Shown: positions 17,249-26,382, numbered from the stretch's first letter. The stretch: 64,000 bases of DNA from DATEPR01 sp036273855 (GCA_036273855.1 DASUGU010000049.1:124001-188000), one strand, 5' to 3'. The notes: a model not told the origin generated them from the letters alone. A program made the numbers and translations.

Positions 17249-18891
17249 TCGACGCGCTCGGTCACCAACTCGGCGGCGGCCGACCGACGCAGCTTCCCGG
17301 ACGGCGTCTTGGGCAGCGTGCCCGCTCCCAGCACGAACACGCCGACCGGCCGGGCGCCCACCGCGTCCAGCACCCGTGCGGTGATCTCCTTGGCCAGCAA
17401 CCGTTCCGCGGTATCGTCACCGGCCACAGCGGACTCCACGGCCACGGCGAACCGCTCCCGCCGGCTGCCGGCGTCCAGCCGCACGGCCACCGCGTTGCCC
17501 GGCCGCACACCCTGCACCGACTGGGCAGCCCGCTCGATGTCGGTGGGGTAGATGTTCCGGCCGCCCATGATGATGACGTCCTTGATCCGCCCGCACACCA
17601 CGACCTGGCCGTCCACCACGTAGCCCAGGTCGCCGGTGGCCAGCCAGCCCTCGGCGTCCTGGGTGGCCAGTGGTCCGTCGACCGTGAGATAGCCGGGCGT
17701 CACGGCCTCGCCGCGCACCCGCAGCTCACCCACCCGCCGGTCGGGCAGCGGCGTCCCGTGCTCGTCGACGGCCGTCACCTCCAGGCCGGGCAGCGGGGGT
17801 CCCAGGAGCGAGAACACCCGCGTGCCGTCGCCGGCGGCCGGCACGGCCCGGTTGTCGGACTCCAGTTCGTCGGCGTCCACGGTGTCCACCGTCAGTCCGG
17901 TGAACAGCGGCGCGAACGACACCGCCAGCGTGGCCTCGGCCATGCCGTACGCGGCCAGCACGCACTCGGCCGGCATGCGGAACCGGGCGCCCGCGGCCAC
18001 GAAGCCGCGCACGGCGGCCTCGTCGATCGGCTCGGCGCCGTTCAGCGCGATGCGCAGCCGGGACAGGTCGTAGGCGTCCCCCTCGTCCACCTTCGCCATC
18101 CGGCGACCCACCATGGCGTAGGCGAAGTTGGGCGCCGCCGTCACCGTGGCGCGGTACTTGCTGAGCAGGGCGGGCCACAGCAGCGGGCCGGACAGGAAGT
18201 CCACCGGCGTGGTCTTGACCAGCTCGACGCCGATGGCCATGGGCAGCGTCAGGAAGCCGACCATCCCCATGTCGTGGAACAGCGGCAGCCAGGACAGCAT
18301 CACGTCGTCGTCCCGGTCCAGTGCCGCCGCCTGCCGCATCGAGGTGATGTTGGCGAACAGGTTGCCGTGGGTGATCCGCACGGCCTTCGGCTCGGCGGTC
18401 GAGCCGCTGGTCAGTTGGAGCAGCGCGGTGGCGTCCTCGGCGGTGGTGACCGGTCCGGCCAGTGGTTCGCCGTCGACCAGGTCGGGCAGCATGCGGTAGG
18501 CGACGCCGTGCTCGTCCAGCACCGGTGCCAGCGCGTCGAACGGGGCGCCGAGCAGGACCAGCTTCGACCCGATCATGTCCAGCACCTTGACGGTGTCCGT
18601 GGACCACTCGGCCAGGTCGGTGCGCTGCGTCGGCTGGTGCAGCATCGTCACGCTGCCGCCGGACAGCCACACGGCCTGCACGCCAGGGGCGATCAGCGCC
18701 GGATCGGCGGCCAGCACGGCCACCGCGGCACCCGGCCGGACACCCCCGGCCACCAGCGAGCCCGCCATCCGGTGCGCCAGCTCGCTGATCTCGCCCCACG
18801 TCCGGCGTAGCGCCTGGTGGGGCTCGCCGGTGACGATTCCCCGGGTCGATGTGGCCGCGCTGTCCAGCAGCATGTCGACGAACCGACTCAT
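17245..18891 (-). CDS. Fatty-acyl-AMP ligase / acyl-CoA synthetase (Pks16-like position)
   Basis: 548 residues of the ANL adenylating superfamily. The ATP-binding loop reads LLQLTSGSTAEPKAVRITHGN in part, AYGMAEATLA lies mid-protein, and GWLATGDLGYVVDGQ and GRIKDVIIMGGRNIYPTDIE mark the hinge. The GRNIYPxDIE form is typical of fatty-acyl-AMP ligases. It should activate a fatty acid as acyl-AMP for transfer to CoA or a carrier protein. The ATG at 18891 begins similarity (MSRFVDMLLDSA). Convergent with pth, as the mycobacterial gene annotated pks16 is. Substrate unknown. Confidence 0.87.
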   Translation of the reverse strand: MSRFVDMLLDSAATSTRGIVTGEPHQALRRTWGEISELAHRMAGSLVAGGVRPGAAVAVLAADPALIAPGVQAVWLSGGSVTMLHQPTQRTDLAEWSTDTVKVLDMIGSKLVLLGAPFDALAPVLDEHGVAYRMLPDLVDGEPLAGPVTTAEDATALLQLTSGSTAEPKAVRITHGNLFANITSMRQAAALDRDDDVMLSWLPLFHDMGMVGFLTLPMAIGVELVKTTPVDFLSGPLLWPALLSKYRATVTAAPNFAYAMVGRRMAKVDEGDAYDLSRLRIALNGAEPIDEAAVRGFVAAGARFRMPAECVLAAYGMAEATLAVSFAPLFTGLTVDTVDADELESDNRAVPAAGDGTRVFSLLGPPLPGLEVTAVDEHGTPLPDRRVGELRVRGEAVTPGYLTVDGPLATQDAEGWLATGDLGYVVDGQVVVCGRIKDVIIMGGRNIYPTDIERAAQSVQGVRPGNAVAVRLDAGSRRERFAVAVESAVAGDDTAERLLAKEITARVLDAVGARPVGVFVLGAGTLPKTPSGKLRRSAAAELVTERVD

Positions 18892-18955
18892 GATGCGGAG
18901 CTTATCCGCCGGCCGATGCCCAGGTCGGACGATCCCACCATCACGGGCCGAACCC

Positions 18956-20719
18956 TCACACCTCGGCCTGTTCGGCCGTGGCGAGCCATTCCTCCTCGGC
19001 GTCCGCCTGTTCGGCCCGCACGGCGCGCAACTGCGTGTCCAGTTCGACCAGGCGGTCGGGGTCGGCACCGGCGTCGGCCATCGCCGCGTTCAGCTCCGCC
19101 GTGCGGCCCTGGAGCTTCTCCAGCCGGCGTTCCAGGCGGGCCAGGGTCTTCTGCGCCGCTCGCTGTTCGGCGGCGCTGGAGGGCGGGGCGTCGACCTTCG
19201 CCGGTGCCGGCGGGGCCGTGGTGGCGGTGAGCCGGCGCAGGTACTCGTCGATGCCGCCGGGCAGGTGGGTGATCCGGCCGTCGCCCAACAGCGCGACGAT
19301 GTTGTCGCACACCCGTTCCACCAGATACCGGTCGTGCGACACCACGACCATCGTGCCGGCCCACGAGTCGAGCAGGTCCTCCAGTTGCTGCAACGTGTCG
19401 ATGTCCAGGTCGTTGGTCGGCTCGTCCAGCAGCAGCACGTTCGGCTCGGCCATCAGCAGCCGGGTGAGCTGGAGCCTGCGCCGCTCGCCGCCGGACAGGT
19501 CGGCCACCGGGGTCCACTGGCGGGACGCGGGGAAGCCGAACCGCTCGGCCAGTTGCGACGCCGACAGGTCCTGCCTGCCCAGCGTGACCCGGCCGGCGAT
19601 CTGCTCCACCGCCTCCAGCACGCGCAACTCGCCCGGCAGGTCGTGCAGTTCCTGCGTCAGGTGGGCCAGCCGCACGGTCTGGCCCTGGATCCGCCGACCG
19701 GCGGCCGGCGCCAGCTCACCGGCGAGCAGCCGCAGCAACGTGGTCTTGCCGGAGCCGTTGATGCCGACCAGACCGATCCGGTCGCCCGGCCCGATCCGCC
19801 ACGTGACACCGGACAGCAGGCGCCGCTCGCCCGCGGTGAGCGTCACGTCCTCCAGTTCCAGCACCACCCGGCCCAGCCGGCTGCGGGCGAAGGACACGAG
19901 TTCAACGGAGTCCCTGGGCGGTGGCACGTCGGCGATCAGGTCCTCGGCCGCCTGCACCCGGTAGCGCGGCTTGGACGTGCGCGCCTTGGCGCCGCGCTGC
20001 AACCAGGCCAGTTCCTTGCGGGCCAGGTTGCGCCGCCGCTCCTCCGCGACGTCGGCCAGCCGGACGCGTTCCGCGCGGGCGAACACCCAGTCCGCGTAGC
20101 CACCCTCGTACTGCTCGACCGTGCCGCCCGCCACCTCCCAGGTGCGGGTGCACACGGTGTCCAGGAACCACCGGTCGTGCGTGACGACCACCAGCGCGCA
20201 CCGCCTGGCCAGCAGGTGATCGGCCAGCCAGCGCACGCCCTCCACGTCCAGGTGGTTGGTCGGCTCGTCCAGCACCAGCAGGTCGAGTTCCTGCACCAGC
20301 GCGGCCGCCAGTGCCACCCGCCGCCGTTCACCGCCGGACAGCCTGCCGACTGCGGTGTCCATGCCGAGCGTGCCGATGCCCAGTCCATTGAGGACACCAC
20401 GCACCCGGGCGTCGGCCGCCCACTCGTGGTCGGCCGACGTGCCGAGCGGGTCGATCACGGCCTGCCGCACGGTAACCCGATCGTCCAATTCGGACCGTTG
20501 AGTCACGACGGCGAGCCGCAGGTCCCGGGTCCGGCTGACCCGCCCGGCGTCCGGCGGCTCGACGCCGGCCAGGATCTCCAGCAACGTCGTCTTGCCGCCG
20601 CCGTTCAGGCCGACGACACCGATCCGGTCGCCGTCGCCGATCCCCAGCGAGACACCGTCCAGCAGCGGACGCACGCCGAAGCTCTTGTCCACCGACTCCA
20701 GGTTGACCAGGTTGGCCAT
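18956..20719 (-). CDS. ABC-F family ATPase (Uup-like)
   Basis: 587 residues with two ABC domains and no membrane segment, so not a transporter. The first Walker A is GLNGGGKTT (unusual GG), with signature RLSGGERRRV and Walker B LLVLDEPTNHLD. The second has GINGSGKTT, DLSGGERRRLQL and LLLDEPTNDLDID. The linker between them carries basic residues (RRNLARKELAWLQRGAKART). A C-terminal coiled coil (about 530-585, LERRLEKLQGRTAEL) resembles Uup. ABC-F proteins act at the ribosomal E site or on DNA structures; which applies here cannot be told. Confidence 0.92.
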   Translation of the reverse strand: MANLVNLESVDKSFGVRPLLDGVSLGIGDGDRIGVVGLNGGGKTTLLEILAGVEPPDAGRVSRTRDLRLAVVTQRSELDDRVTVRQAVIDPLGTSADHEWAADARVRGVLNGLGIGTLGMDTAVGRLSGGERRRVALAAALVQELDLLVLDEPTNHLDVEGVRWLADHLLARRCALVVVTHDRWFLDTVCTRTWEVAGGTVEQYEGGYADWVFARAERVRLADVAEERRRNLARKELAWLQRGAKARTSKPRYRVQAAEDLIADVPPPRDSVELVSFARSRLGRVVLELEDVTLTAGERRLLSGVTWRIGPGDRIGLVGINGSGKTTLLRLLAGELAPAAGRRIQGQTVRLAHLTQELHDLPGELRVLEAVEQIAGRVTLGRQDLSASQLAERFGFPASRQWTPVADLSGGERRRLQLTRLLMAEPNVLLLDEPTNDLDIDTLQQLEDLLDSWAGTMVVVSHDRYLVERVCDNIVALLGDGRITHLPGGIDEYLRRLTATTAPPAPAKVDAPPSSAAEQRAAQKTLARLERRLEKLQGRTAELNAAMADAGADPDRLVELDTQLRAVRAEQADAEEEWLATAEQAEV

Positions 20720-20915
20720 CTACCCGCACTTTCTCCGCGAACGTGGGACACGCACCAACCAGGATCCCAGCAACCGCCACGCCGGCCCGTTCCCGGGTGA
20801 GTGGTCCAGAACACATGACGAATCCCGGACAAAGCTCGAACGCCGGTAACCGACAGTGCCTTCCGCGCGATCACTGAACCGGCACCAAGATTTTTCGGCC
20901 CCAACCCTGGGCGGG

Positions 20916-20929
20916 TCGAACACGTTCGA
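20916..20929. promoter_or_regulatory. Inverted repeat just before the secreted-protein gene
   Basis: TCGAACACGTTCGA has two 6-base arms around a 2-base centre and ends one base before the ribosome binding region GAGGAAC of the gene at 20941. It could be an operator or an RNA hairpin. It resembles an SOS box but the centre is 2, not 4, bases. Confidence 0.3.
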
Positions 20930-20940
20930 GAGGAACCGCA

Positions 20941-21888
20941 GTGAACAAGATCAGCAAGGCGACCATCGGCCTGACCGTGGCCGGGCTCGCCACCCTGGGG
21001 GTGCTGACCTCAACGTCGGCGTCCGCCGCTGTGCCGGGCGAGTCCGCCCCGGCCAACACCGTCGACATCCCGATGACCCGGATCGTCAACACGCCCGGCC
21101 GCGCGATCAGCCCGGCGGCCGACGTCACCGTACAGGTGGCCGGTGTCGACGGCATTCCCGCCGACGCGACCGGCATCGAGGGCTACCTCACCCTGTTCAA
21201 CGCGAAGTCCCCGACCAGGGCCTTCGTGTGGAGCGGCGTCAACGGCCACCCCGGCACCGAGACCGTGACCGGTGGTGTCACGACCACCCTGAACAGTTCC
21301 GGCAACACGGCGCCGTTCACGTCCGCGTTGGCCAACGGGCAGGTGCGGGTGCACAGCAACGCCTCCGCGCGTTTCCTGCTGTCGGTCACGAAGTACGACC
21401 TGCCGGCCGCCGCACCGGCCGCCGCCCCCACGTTCGGTGTCGCCCAGCTTCAGGTGGCCGGGACGACGTGGGCCCAGTACGAGACCGCCGAACTCGGCTC
21501 GCCCGTCGGTGACCAGGCTTCCGGCACCGTCCGCTTCACGTGCAAGAACGCGACCGACGGCTGCGACGTGTCGCTGCAGGGGTACTCGACGGCCGACGGC
21601 TGGTCGGTCTACCCGCGGATCGTGCTGGAGAAGGAAGACAACACCACCGGTGCGAAGCTGACCTGTGAGTACGCCGACGGCGCCGACAACAACGGTGCCA
21701 CCCAGCCGCTGACCGGCACCGCCGCAGCCCCCACCACCGTCATGCTGGGCATCGGGAGCACGGCCGACTGCGGTGGTTCGCAGACCGGCGCCCAGCCGTC
21801 CAGCGTGGACCACATCAACGTGCCCGGCGCTGCCGGTCAGGGCATCCACTACGACGCCTTCGTCACGCTGACGTTCACGAAGTCCTGA
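20941..21888 (+). CDS. Secreted protein of unknown function
   Basis: 315 residues with a clear Sec signal peptide: MNKISK, hydrophobic core, cleavage near SASA-AV (about residue 30). The mature part is beta-rich and Thr/Ala/Gly-rich. It has an N-terminal half with DIPMTRIVNTPGRAIS and a C-terminal half (from about 160) holding four cysteines (FTCKNATDGCD, LTCEYADG, ADCGGS) that could form two disulfides. No enzyme motif is recognised. The GTG start has GAGGAACC upstream. It stands alone, divergent from the ABC-F gene, and ends at a strong bidirectional hairpin. Probably an exported or cell-surface protein. Confidence 0.8.
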   Translation: MNKISKATIGLTVAGLATLGVLTSTSASAAVPGESAPANTVDIPMTRIVNTPGRAISPAADVTVQVAGVDGIPADATGIEGYLTLFNAKSPTRAFVWSGVNGHPGTETVTGGVTTTLNSSGNTAPFTSALANGQVRVHSNASARFLLSVTKYDLPAAAPAAAPTFGVAQLQVAGTTWAQYETAELGSPVGDQASGTVRFTCKNATDGCDVSLQGYSTADGWSVYPRIVLEKEDNTTGAKLTCEYADGADNNGATQPLTGTAAAPTTVMLGIGSTADCGGSQTGAQPSSVDHINVPGAAGQGIHYDAFVTLTFTKS

Positions 21889-21902
21889 TCACATTCCCCA
21901 CG

Positions 21903-21945
21903 TGACGCGGAGGGCCGGCCTGATCGACGCCGGCCCTCCGCGTCA
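21903..21945. terminator. Bidirectional terminator hairpin
   Basis: A perfect 17-base inverted repeat: arms 21903-21919 and 21929-21945 (TGACGCGGAGGGCCGGC and its complement) with a 9-base loop. It lies between the convergent secreted-protein and beta-helix genes; the right arm includes the stop codon of the latter. No T-tract, but the stem is long and GC-rich enough to serve both strands. Confidence 0.8.
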
Positions 21946-23169
21946 TGCGGCCAGGTAGGTGCCGGTGAGCCAGTAGGTGAACTGGTCGCTGGTCGAGCCG
22001 TAGTCGACGCGGAAGGTGCCGTCGACATCGACATTGAGGACGCCGATCCCGGCTGCGGCGCTGCTGCCCTTCGTGGTGGCGAAGAAGACCCGCTGGGTGG
22101 GCCACGCGGCCGTCGCGGCGAGGCTGCCGATGACCGGGTGGCCGGAGATCCCGCCCGTCGGCGGTATGACGCCACCCCGGAAGCTGACGGTGTTGCCGTC
22201 GACCATGTACTGCGGATGGAATGTGGCGTTGGCCGTCCAGCCCGTGGCGAGCGTCACGTTGGACCACGGGACGTGCGGCCGGGAGTTGTTGGCGACCGTG
22301 GTGTTCGTCCGGTTCCAGTTGATGACGGAGATCGGTTGGGCGCTGTCGTAGCCGGCGATGGTGTTGCCGGTGATCGTGGCGCTGGCCGGCGCGCTCCCGC
22401 CGGCCAGGAACACGCCGATGTCCGGCGTGACACGGGCACCGGTGCCGTCGACCAGATTGCCCGACGTCACACAGTTCGTGGGCGCCGCGACCCGGTTGGT
22501 GTTGCCCGTCACCAAGGCGATCCCGCGGTGGCAGGCGGTGACCGTGTTGCCCGTGACGACGATGCCGTTGCCGCCGTGGGTCTCGATGCCCTCCCAGTCG
22601 ATCTCCTGCACCTGGTTGCCGGTGGCGGTGCAATGGGTGCTGCGGGCGCTCGCGGTGTTGAGGAGGTCGGTGAACGAGATGCCGTACACATTGACCGCAC
22701 CCGTGGCGAGGTGGCCGTCGGAGATGGCGTTGTCCGCCACCGACACGCGTAGGCCGGACACCACGAGGACGCCCGAGTTGAGGAAGTCCGAGATGACGCA
22801 GCCGCGCACCGACGAGTCGACACACCACTCCAGCCACACCGAGTCGGACATCGACCCGGACAGGCGGCAGTCGCGCACGGTGATCCCGGTCAGCGGCGCC
22901 GCCTGGGTGCCCACGGCATTGATCAGCCGCTGCGCCGTGTTCAGCGTGGTGCCGCCGGGACCGGTGATCGACACGGCCGCGATCTCCACGTCCGAACTGG
23001 ACACGTGGAACGCCGGACCGGACCTGACGGTGAACGTGCCGCCCAGCAGTCGCGTGGGCAGTCCGATCGGCATCGTCTCGGTCAGGTCGATCACCACGGT
23101 CGGATCGCATGCGACGTCGCCGCCGACCCGCAACGCCGCCTGGAGGTCGGCCTGCGTCCTGATCAGCAT
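21943..23169 (-). CDS. Right-handed parallel beta-helix protein without signal peptide
   Basis: 408 residues. The region 40-300 has repeating short beta-strand units with Asn/Thr/Gly turns (for example ATGNQVQEIDWEGIETHGGNGI, VTGNTVTACHRGIALVTGN), the pattern of pectate-lyase-like or phage tailspike-like beta-helices. The last ~90 residues form a separate beta-rich domain like phage tail-fibre receptor-binding ends. The start at 23169 overlaps the ispE stop as TGATG, so it is probably co-translated with ispE. There is no N-terminal signal. Carbohydrate binding or cleavage is likely from fold, but no catalytic residues can be assigned. Confidence 0.72.
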   Translation of the reverse strand: MLIRTQADLQAALRVGGDVACDPTVVIDLTETMPIGLPTRLLGGTFTVRSGPAFHVSSSDVEIAAVSITGPGGTTLNTAQRLINAVGTQAAPLTGITVRDCRLSGSMSDSVWLEWCVDSSVRGCVISDFLNSGVLVVSGLRVSVADNAISDGHLATGAVNVYGISFTDLLNTASARSTHCTATGNQVQEIDWEGIETHGGNGIVVTGNTVTACHRGIALVTGNTNRVAAPTNCVTSGNLVDGTGARVTPDIGVFLAGGSAPASATITGNTIAGYDSAQPISVINWNRTNTTVANNSRPHVPWSNVTLATGWTANATFHPQYMVDGNTVSFRGGVIPPTGGISGHPVIGSLAATAAWPTQRVFFATTKGSSAAAGIGVLNVDVDGTFRVDYGSTSDQFTYWLTGTYLAA

Positions 23170-24134
23170 CAGGCGTGCACCTCGGGGGGTGCCGGACGCT
23201 GCGCGTCCTCGCCGCCGATCACCCGCGCCCCCGGCACCGGACCGGACGCCACCCGGACCGTCCGGCACACGCCGGCACCGGCCAGTTCGGCGGCCACCCG
23301 TACCGCGCTGTCCCCGTCGGAGCACAGGAACGCGCACGTCGGACCGGACCCGCTGACCAGACCGGCCAGCGCCCCGGCGGCCACGCCGGCACGCAGGGTG
23401 CGGCGCAGCGCGGGCCGCAAGGAGACGGCGGCGGCCTGGAGGTCGTTGCCCAGCAACAGGGCCAACTGCCGGGGGTCACCGGACGCCAGGGCCTCCAGCA
23501 CCGGTTCGACGTCCCCGGTGCGCTGCGGCCGGCCGTCGTCGCGCAGCCGGTCCAGTTCGCCGTACACCTCCGGGGTGCGCAACCCACGGCGATCCAGCGC
23601 GATCACCCAGTGGAACGTGTGCCGGGTGAGCACCGGGACGAGTTGCTCGCCGCGACCGGTGCCCAGAGCGGTGCCGCCGTGCAGCATGAACGGCACGTCG
23701 CTGCCCAGCCGGGCGGCGACCGTGGCCAGTTCGTCGCGGCCGATCTCCAGCTTCCACAGCGCGGCCAGGCCGACCAGGGTCGCCGCCGCGTCCGCGCTGC
23801 CGCCCGCCATGCCGCCGGCCACCGGGATGGCCTTGCGGATCAGCACTTTGACCAGGCTGTCCGCGGGATCGCGGCCGACATGGTCGGCCAGCGCCTCGAC
23901 GGCTCGCCAGGCGAGGTTGTCCTTGCCGGCCGGCACCGCGGCCGCGCCCTCACCGGTGACCTCGACGCCCGGGTCCTCGGTGGCCGCGACGACGACCTCG
24001 TCGGTCAGCGACAACGCCTGGAACACCGTGGTCAGGTTGTGATAGCCGTCGGGCCTGCGGTCACCGACCGCGAGATGCAGGTTGACCTTGGCGGGTACGC
24101 GGACCGTTACCGGCGTGGGGACCACAGCAAGCAC
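23169..24134 (-). CDS. ispE: 4-diphosphocytidyl-2-C-methyl-D-erythritol kinase
   Basis: 321 residues, GHMP kinase fold. It phosphorylates CDP-methylerythritol with ATP in the non-mevalonate isoprenoid pathway. Signatures are PAKVNLHLAVGDRRPDGYHN near the N-terminus, the ATP loop PVAGGMAGGSADAAA, and GSDVPFMLHGGTALGTGRGE. The usual actinobacterial order is rpfB-ksgA-ispE; here a metN-like gene separates ksgA from ispE. It overlaps the following beta-helix gene by TGATG. Confidence 0.96.
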   Translation of the reverse strand: MLAVVPTPVTVRVPAKVNLHLAVGDRRPDGYHNLTTVFQALSLTDEVVVAATEDPGVEVTGEGAAAVPAGKDNLAWRAVEALADHVGRDPADSLVKVLIRKAIPVAGGMAGGSADAAATLVGLAALWKLEIGRDELATVAARLGSDVPFMLHGGTALGTGRGEQLVPVLTRHTFHWVIALDRRGLRTPEVYGELDRLRDDGRPQRTGDVEPVLEALASGDPRQLALLLGNDLQAAAVSLRPALRRTLRAGVAAGALAGLVSGSGPTCAFLCSDGDSAVRVAAELAGAGVCRTVRVASGPVPGARVIGGEDAQRPAPPEVHA

Positions 24135-24169
24135 ACCCTGAGCCTACGACCCGGCCGGCAGGACGAAGG

Positions 24170-25189
24170 TCAGGCCGCCACTCCCTGCGGTCCCGCGGGT
24201 GCGCGGTGCACCACGGCACCCCGGTCGGCGATCCACGCCAGGGCGCTGTCGGCCCGCTCACCACGCACGCCGACCTGGAACCGGGCCACCGGCGTGTCGC
24301 CGAGCCGGGTCAGTCCGCCGCCGATCACCGAGATGTCCACACCGAACCGGCCGGCCGCCTCGGGCAGCAGCGCGCCGACCGTGGCGAACCCGATCAGCAC
24401 GACGTCGGCCACCCGGTCGTAGGACGACGTCAGGGCGGCCAGCGCGCTCGGGCACAGGTCGGCGTGCACCGCGGGCAGCACCGCCGTCGCGGTCCAGCTC
24501 CCCAGGTCGGTGGCCAGGTCCAGCAGTTTCCCGTGCTCGACGAGCCGGCCGCCGTCCAGCACCGCGATGTCGTCGCACAGCCGCCGCACCACGCCGGCGT
24601 CCCTGGTCACCACGACCACGGTCACGCCGAGCTCGGCCCGGGCGCGGTCCAGCACGGTCAGCACCGCGGCCGCGTCGGTGGCGTCCAGGTCGCTGGTCGG
24701 CTCGTCGGCGAGCAGCACCGTGGCACCGCCGGCCAGGGCCCTGGCCACGCCGACCCGGCGCTGCTGGCCGACCGTGAGGTCGGCGGGCGAGCGGGACGCG
24801 CGGTCGGTGAGGCCGACCAGGTCCAGCAGGTCGGCCACCTTCGACCGGCGCTGCGGCCCGGCCATGCCGGCCTGCTCCAGCGGCGCGGCCACGTTGCCGG
24901 CCGCGGTGCGCTGGGCGACCAGCGACCGCTCGGGTGGCAGCAGCGCGATCTGCCGGCGGGCCTGCCGCAACTGGCTGGTGCCCAGGGCCATCAGGTTGGT
25001 GCCGCCGACCCGGATCGCGCCGCGGTCGGGCCGTTCCTGCAGCGCGACGCACCGGGCCAGGGTGGACTTGCCGGCGCCGGTCGGCCCGACGACGCCGTAG
25101 AGGGCGCCGTCCGCGACGTCCAGGGTGACGTCGTCCAGGGCGAGCGCCGAGCCGGTATAGGACTTGGTGAGGTTCTCGACTGTGATCAT
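24170..25189 (-). CDS. MetN-like ABC transporter ATPase with NIL-type C-terminal domain
   Basis: 339 residues. Walker A GPTGAGKST (35-43), signature LTVGQQRRVGVARAL (a variant of LSGGQ), Walker B VLLADEPTSDLDA. The last ~80 residues (VLIGFATVGALLPEAAGRFGVDISVIGGG...) look like the NIL regulatory domain of methionine importers, which binds methionine to inhibit transport. No MetI permease or MetQ binding protein is adjacent, so its partners are elsewhere or the role has changed. The ATG has GGGAG upstream. A SAM-I riboswitch sits 170 bases upstream on the same strand, strongly tying it to methionine/SAM homeostasis. Confidence 0.88.
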   Translation of the reverse strand: MITVENLTKSYTGSALALDDVTLDVADGALYGVVGPTGAGKSTLARCVALQERPDRGAIRVGGTNLMALGTSQLRQARRQIALLPPERSLVAQRTAAGNVAAPLEQAGMAGPQRRSKVADLLDLVGLTDRASRSPADLTVGQQRRVGVARALAGGATVLLADEPTSDLDATDAAAVLTVLDRARAELGVTVVVVTRDAGVVRRLCDDIAVLDGGRLVEHGKLLDLATDLGSWTATAVLPAVHADLCPSALAALTSSYDRVADVVLIGFATVGALLPEAAGRFGVDISVIGGGLTRLGDTPVARFQVGVRGERADSALAWIADRGAVVHRAPAGPQGVAA

Positions 25190-25358
25190 GGCTACTCCCG
25201 GGCAGCACTCGACACGCCGGATCGTCGGCTGTCGGCTATGGAAGAAAGGGCTGGTCAGGCTGGATCGCGCGATGGGGTGGTACGCGTCAGCGTCGACAGC
25301 CCGTTGCTGTACGGCGGCACTGGTCTACAGTCCGGCGGCGGGTGAGGTCCACGAGTCC

Positions 25359-25445
25359 TCCATCGGTCCTGGCGGTAGCACCAGCCCGATATCGGGTGGT
25401 TGCTGCGGCTTCCGCGGGCCAGGTCCCTCAGCCGCTCTGGATGGG
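25359..25445 (-). ncRNA. SAM-I (S-box) riboswitch
   Basis: Read on the minus strand, the region contains the S-box core in order: CCATCCAGAGCGGCTGAGGG, ACCTGGCCC, GCAGCAACC, GGTGCTACCGCCAGG, and a closing GATGG that pairs with the opening CCATC (25444-25440 with 25364-25360) to form P1. GAGGGAC(C)TGGCCC, GCAACC and GGTGCTA are the diagnostic conserved blocks of SAM-I. About 170 bases separate it from the metN-like ATG, enough for an expression platform. The usual logic is that SAM binding turns expression off. Confidence 0.9.
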
Positions 25446-25509
25446 TGCACCCAGTACAGCCGAACACCGGCCCGGCGCGCAAGCGTTCAACCGGGTGGCA
25501 CGACCCAGC

Positions 25510-26382
25510 TCACACCTCAGGGTGATCCCTTACGCCGACCGCCACGGCGACTTCCGCCAACCGTGTGAACTCGGCCACACCGAGCTGCTCCCCCCGCGCG
25601 GACGGCGACACGCCCGCTGAGGTCAGCAGCCGGCCGGCCGCGTCCGCCGAACCGGCCCACCCGGCCAGGGCGGCGCGCAGGGTCTTGCGGCGCTGCGCGA
25701 ACGCGGCGTCCACGATCGAGAACACCACCGTGCGGTCCACAGTGGATGGGGAGGGCCGCCGGGTGAACGACACCAGGGCCGAGTCGACGTTGGGCACCGG
25801 CCAGAACACCGACCGGGGCACCGCACCGGCCCGCCGCACGTCGGCGTACCAGGCGGCCTTCACGCTGGGCACCCCGTAGGTCCGGCTGCCCGGCCCGGCG
25901 GCCAACCGGTCGGCCACCTCCGCCTGCACCATCACCAGCCCGTGCGCCAGGCCGGGCAGGTCGGCGAGCAGGCGCAGCACCACCGGCACGGCCACGTTGT
26001 AGGGCAGGTTGGCCACCAGCGCGGTGGGCGCGAGGGGCAGGTCGGCCACCGGCACGGTCAGCGCGTCGGCGGCGATCACGTGCAGCCGGTCGACCAGTCC
26101 GGGCGCGCGTTCGGCCACGGTCTGCGGCAGGCGCGCGGCCAGCACCGGATCGAGTTCCACGGCCACCACGGCACGGGCCGCGGGCAGCAGGGCGAGGGTC
26201 AGCGAGCCGAGGCCGGGCCCGACCTCCAGGACGACGTCGTCGGCCGCCAACCCGGCCGCCGCCACGATGCGGCGGACGGTGTTGGCGTCGTGCACGAAGT
26301 TCTGGCCCAGGCGCTTGGTGGGCCGGACGTCCAGTGACGCGGCCAGGGCGCGGACGTCAGCCGGCCCCAGCAACGCATCCAC
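25510..26382 (-). CDS. ksgA: 16S rRNA dimethyladenosine transferase
   Basis: 290 residues. It dimethylates the two adjacent adenosines of helix 45 in 16S rRNA (A1518/A1519 in E. coli numbering) with SAM. RPTKRLGQNFVHDANTVRRI marks the N-terminus, VLEVGPGLGSLTLALL is SAM motif I, and the catalytic motif IV reads NLPYNV. It is 27 bases downstream of rpfB, the conserved rpfB-ksgA linkage. Loss in other bacteria gives kasugamycin resistance. The S-box RNA lies downstream between this gene and the metN-like gene, so readthrough from ksgA would be subject to it. Confidence 0.96.
   Translation of the reverse strand: MDALLGPADVRALAASLDVRPTKRLGQNFVHDANTVRRIVAAAGLAADDVVLEVGPGLGSLTLALLPAARAVVAVELDPVLAARLPQTVAERAPGLVDRLHVIAADALTVPVADLPLAPTALVANLPYNVAVPVVLRLLADLPGLAHGLVMVQAEVADRLAAGPGSRTYGVPSVKAAWYADVRRAGAVPRSVFWPVPNVDSALVSFTRRPSPSTVDRTVVFSIVDAAFAQRRKTLRAALAGWAGSADAAGRLLTSAGVSPSARGEQLGVAEFTRLAEVAVAVGVRDHPEV

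Noticed and set aside
20916..20929. SOS-box-like TCGAACACGTTCGA before the secreted-protein gene
   Set aside because: The arms match but the spacer is 2 bases instead of 4, so LexA would not fit; kept only as a generic inverted repeat.
25276..25286. T-box-like GGTGGTACGCG on the plus strand
   Set aside because: The motif lacks the full antiterminator sequence and there is no plus-strand gene downstream; the minus strand of the same interval follows the clear SAM-I riboswitch.
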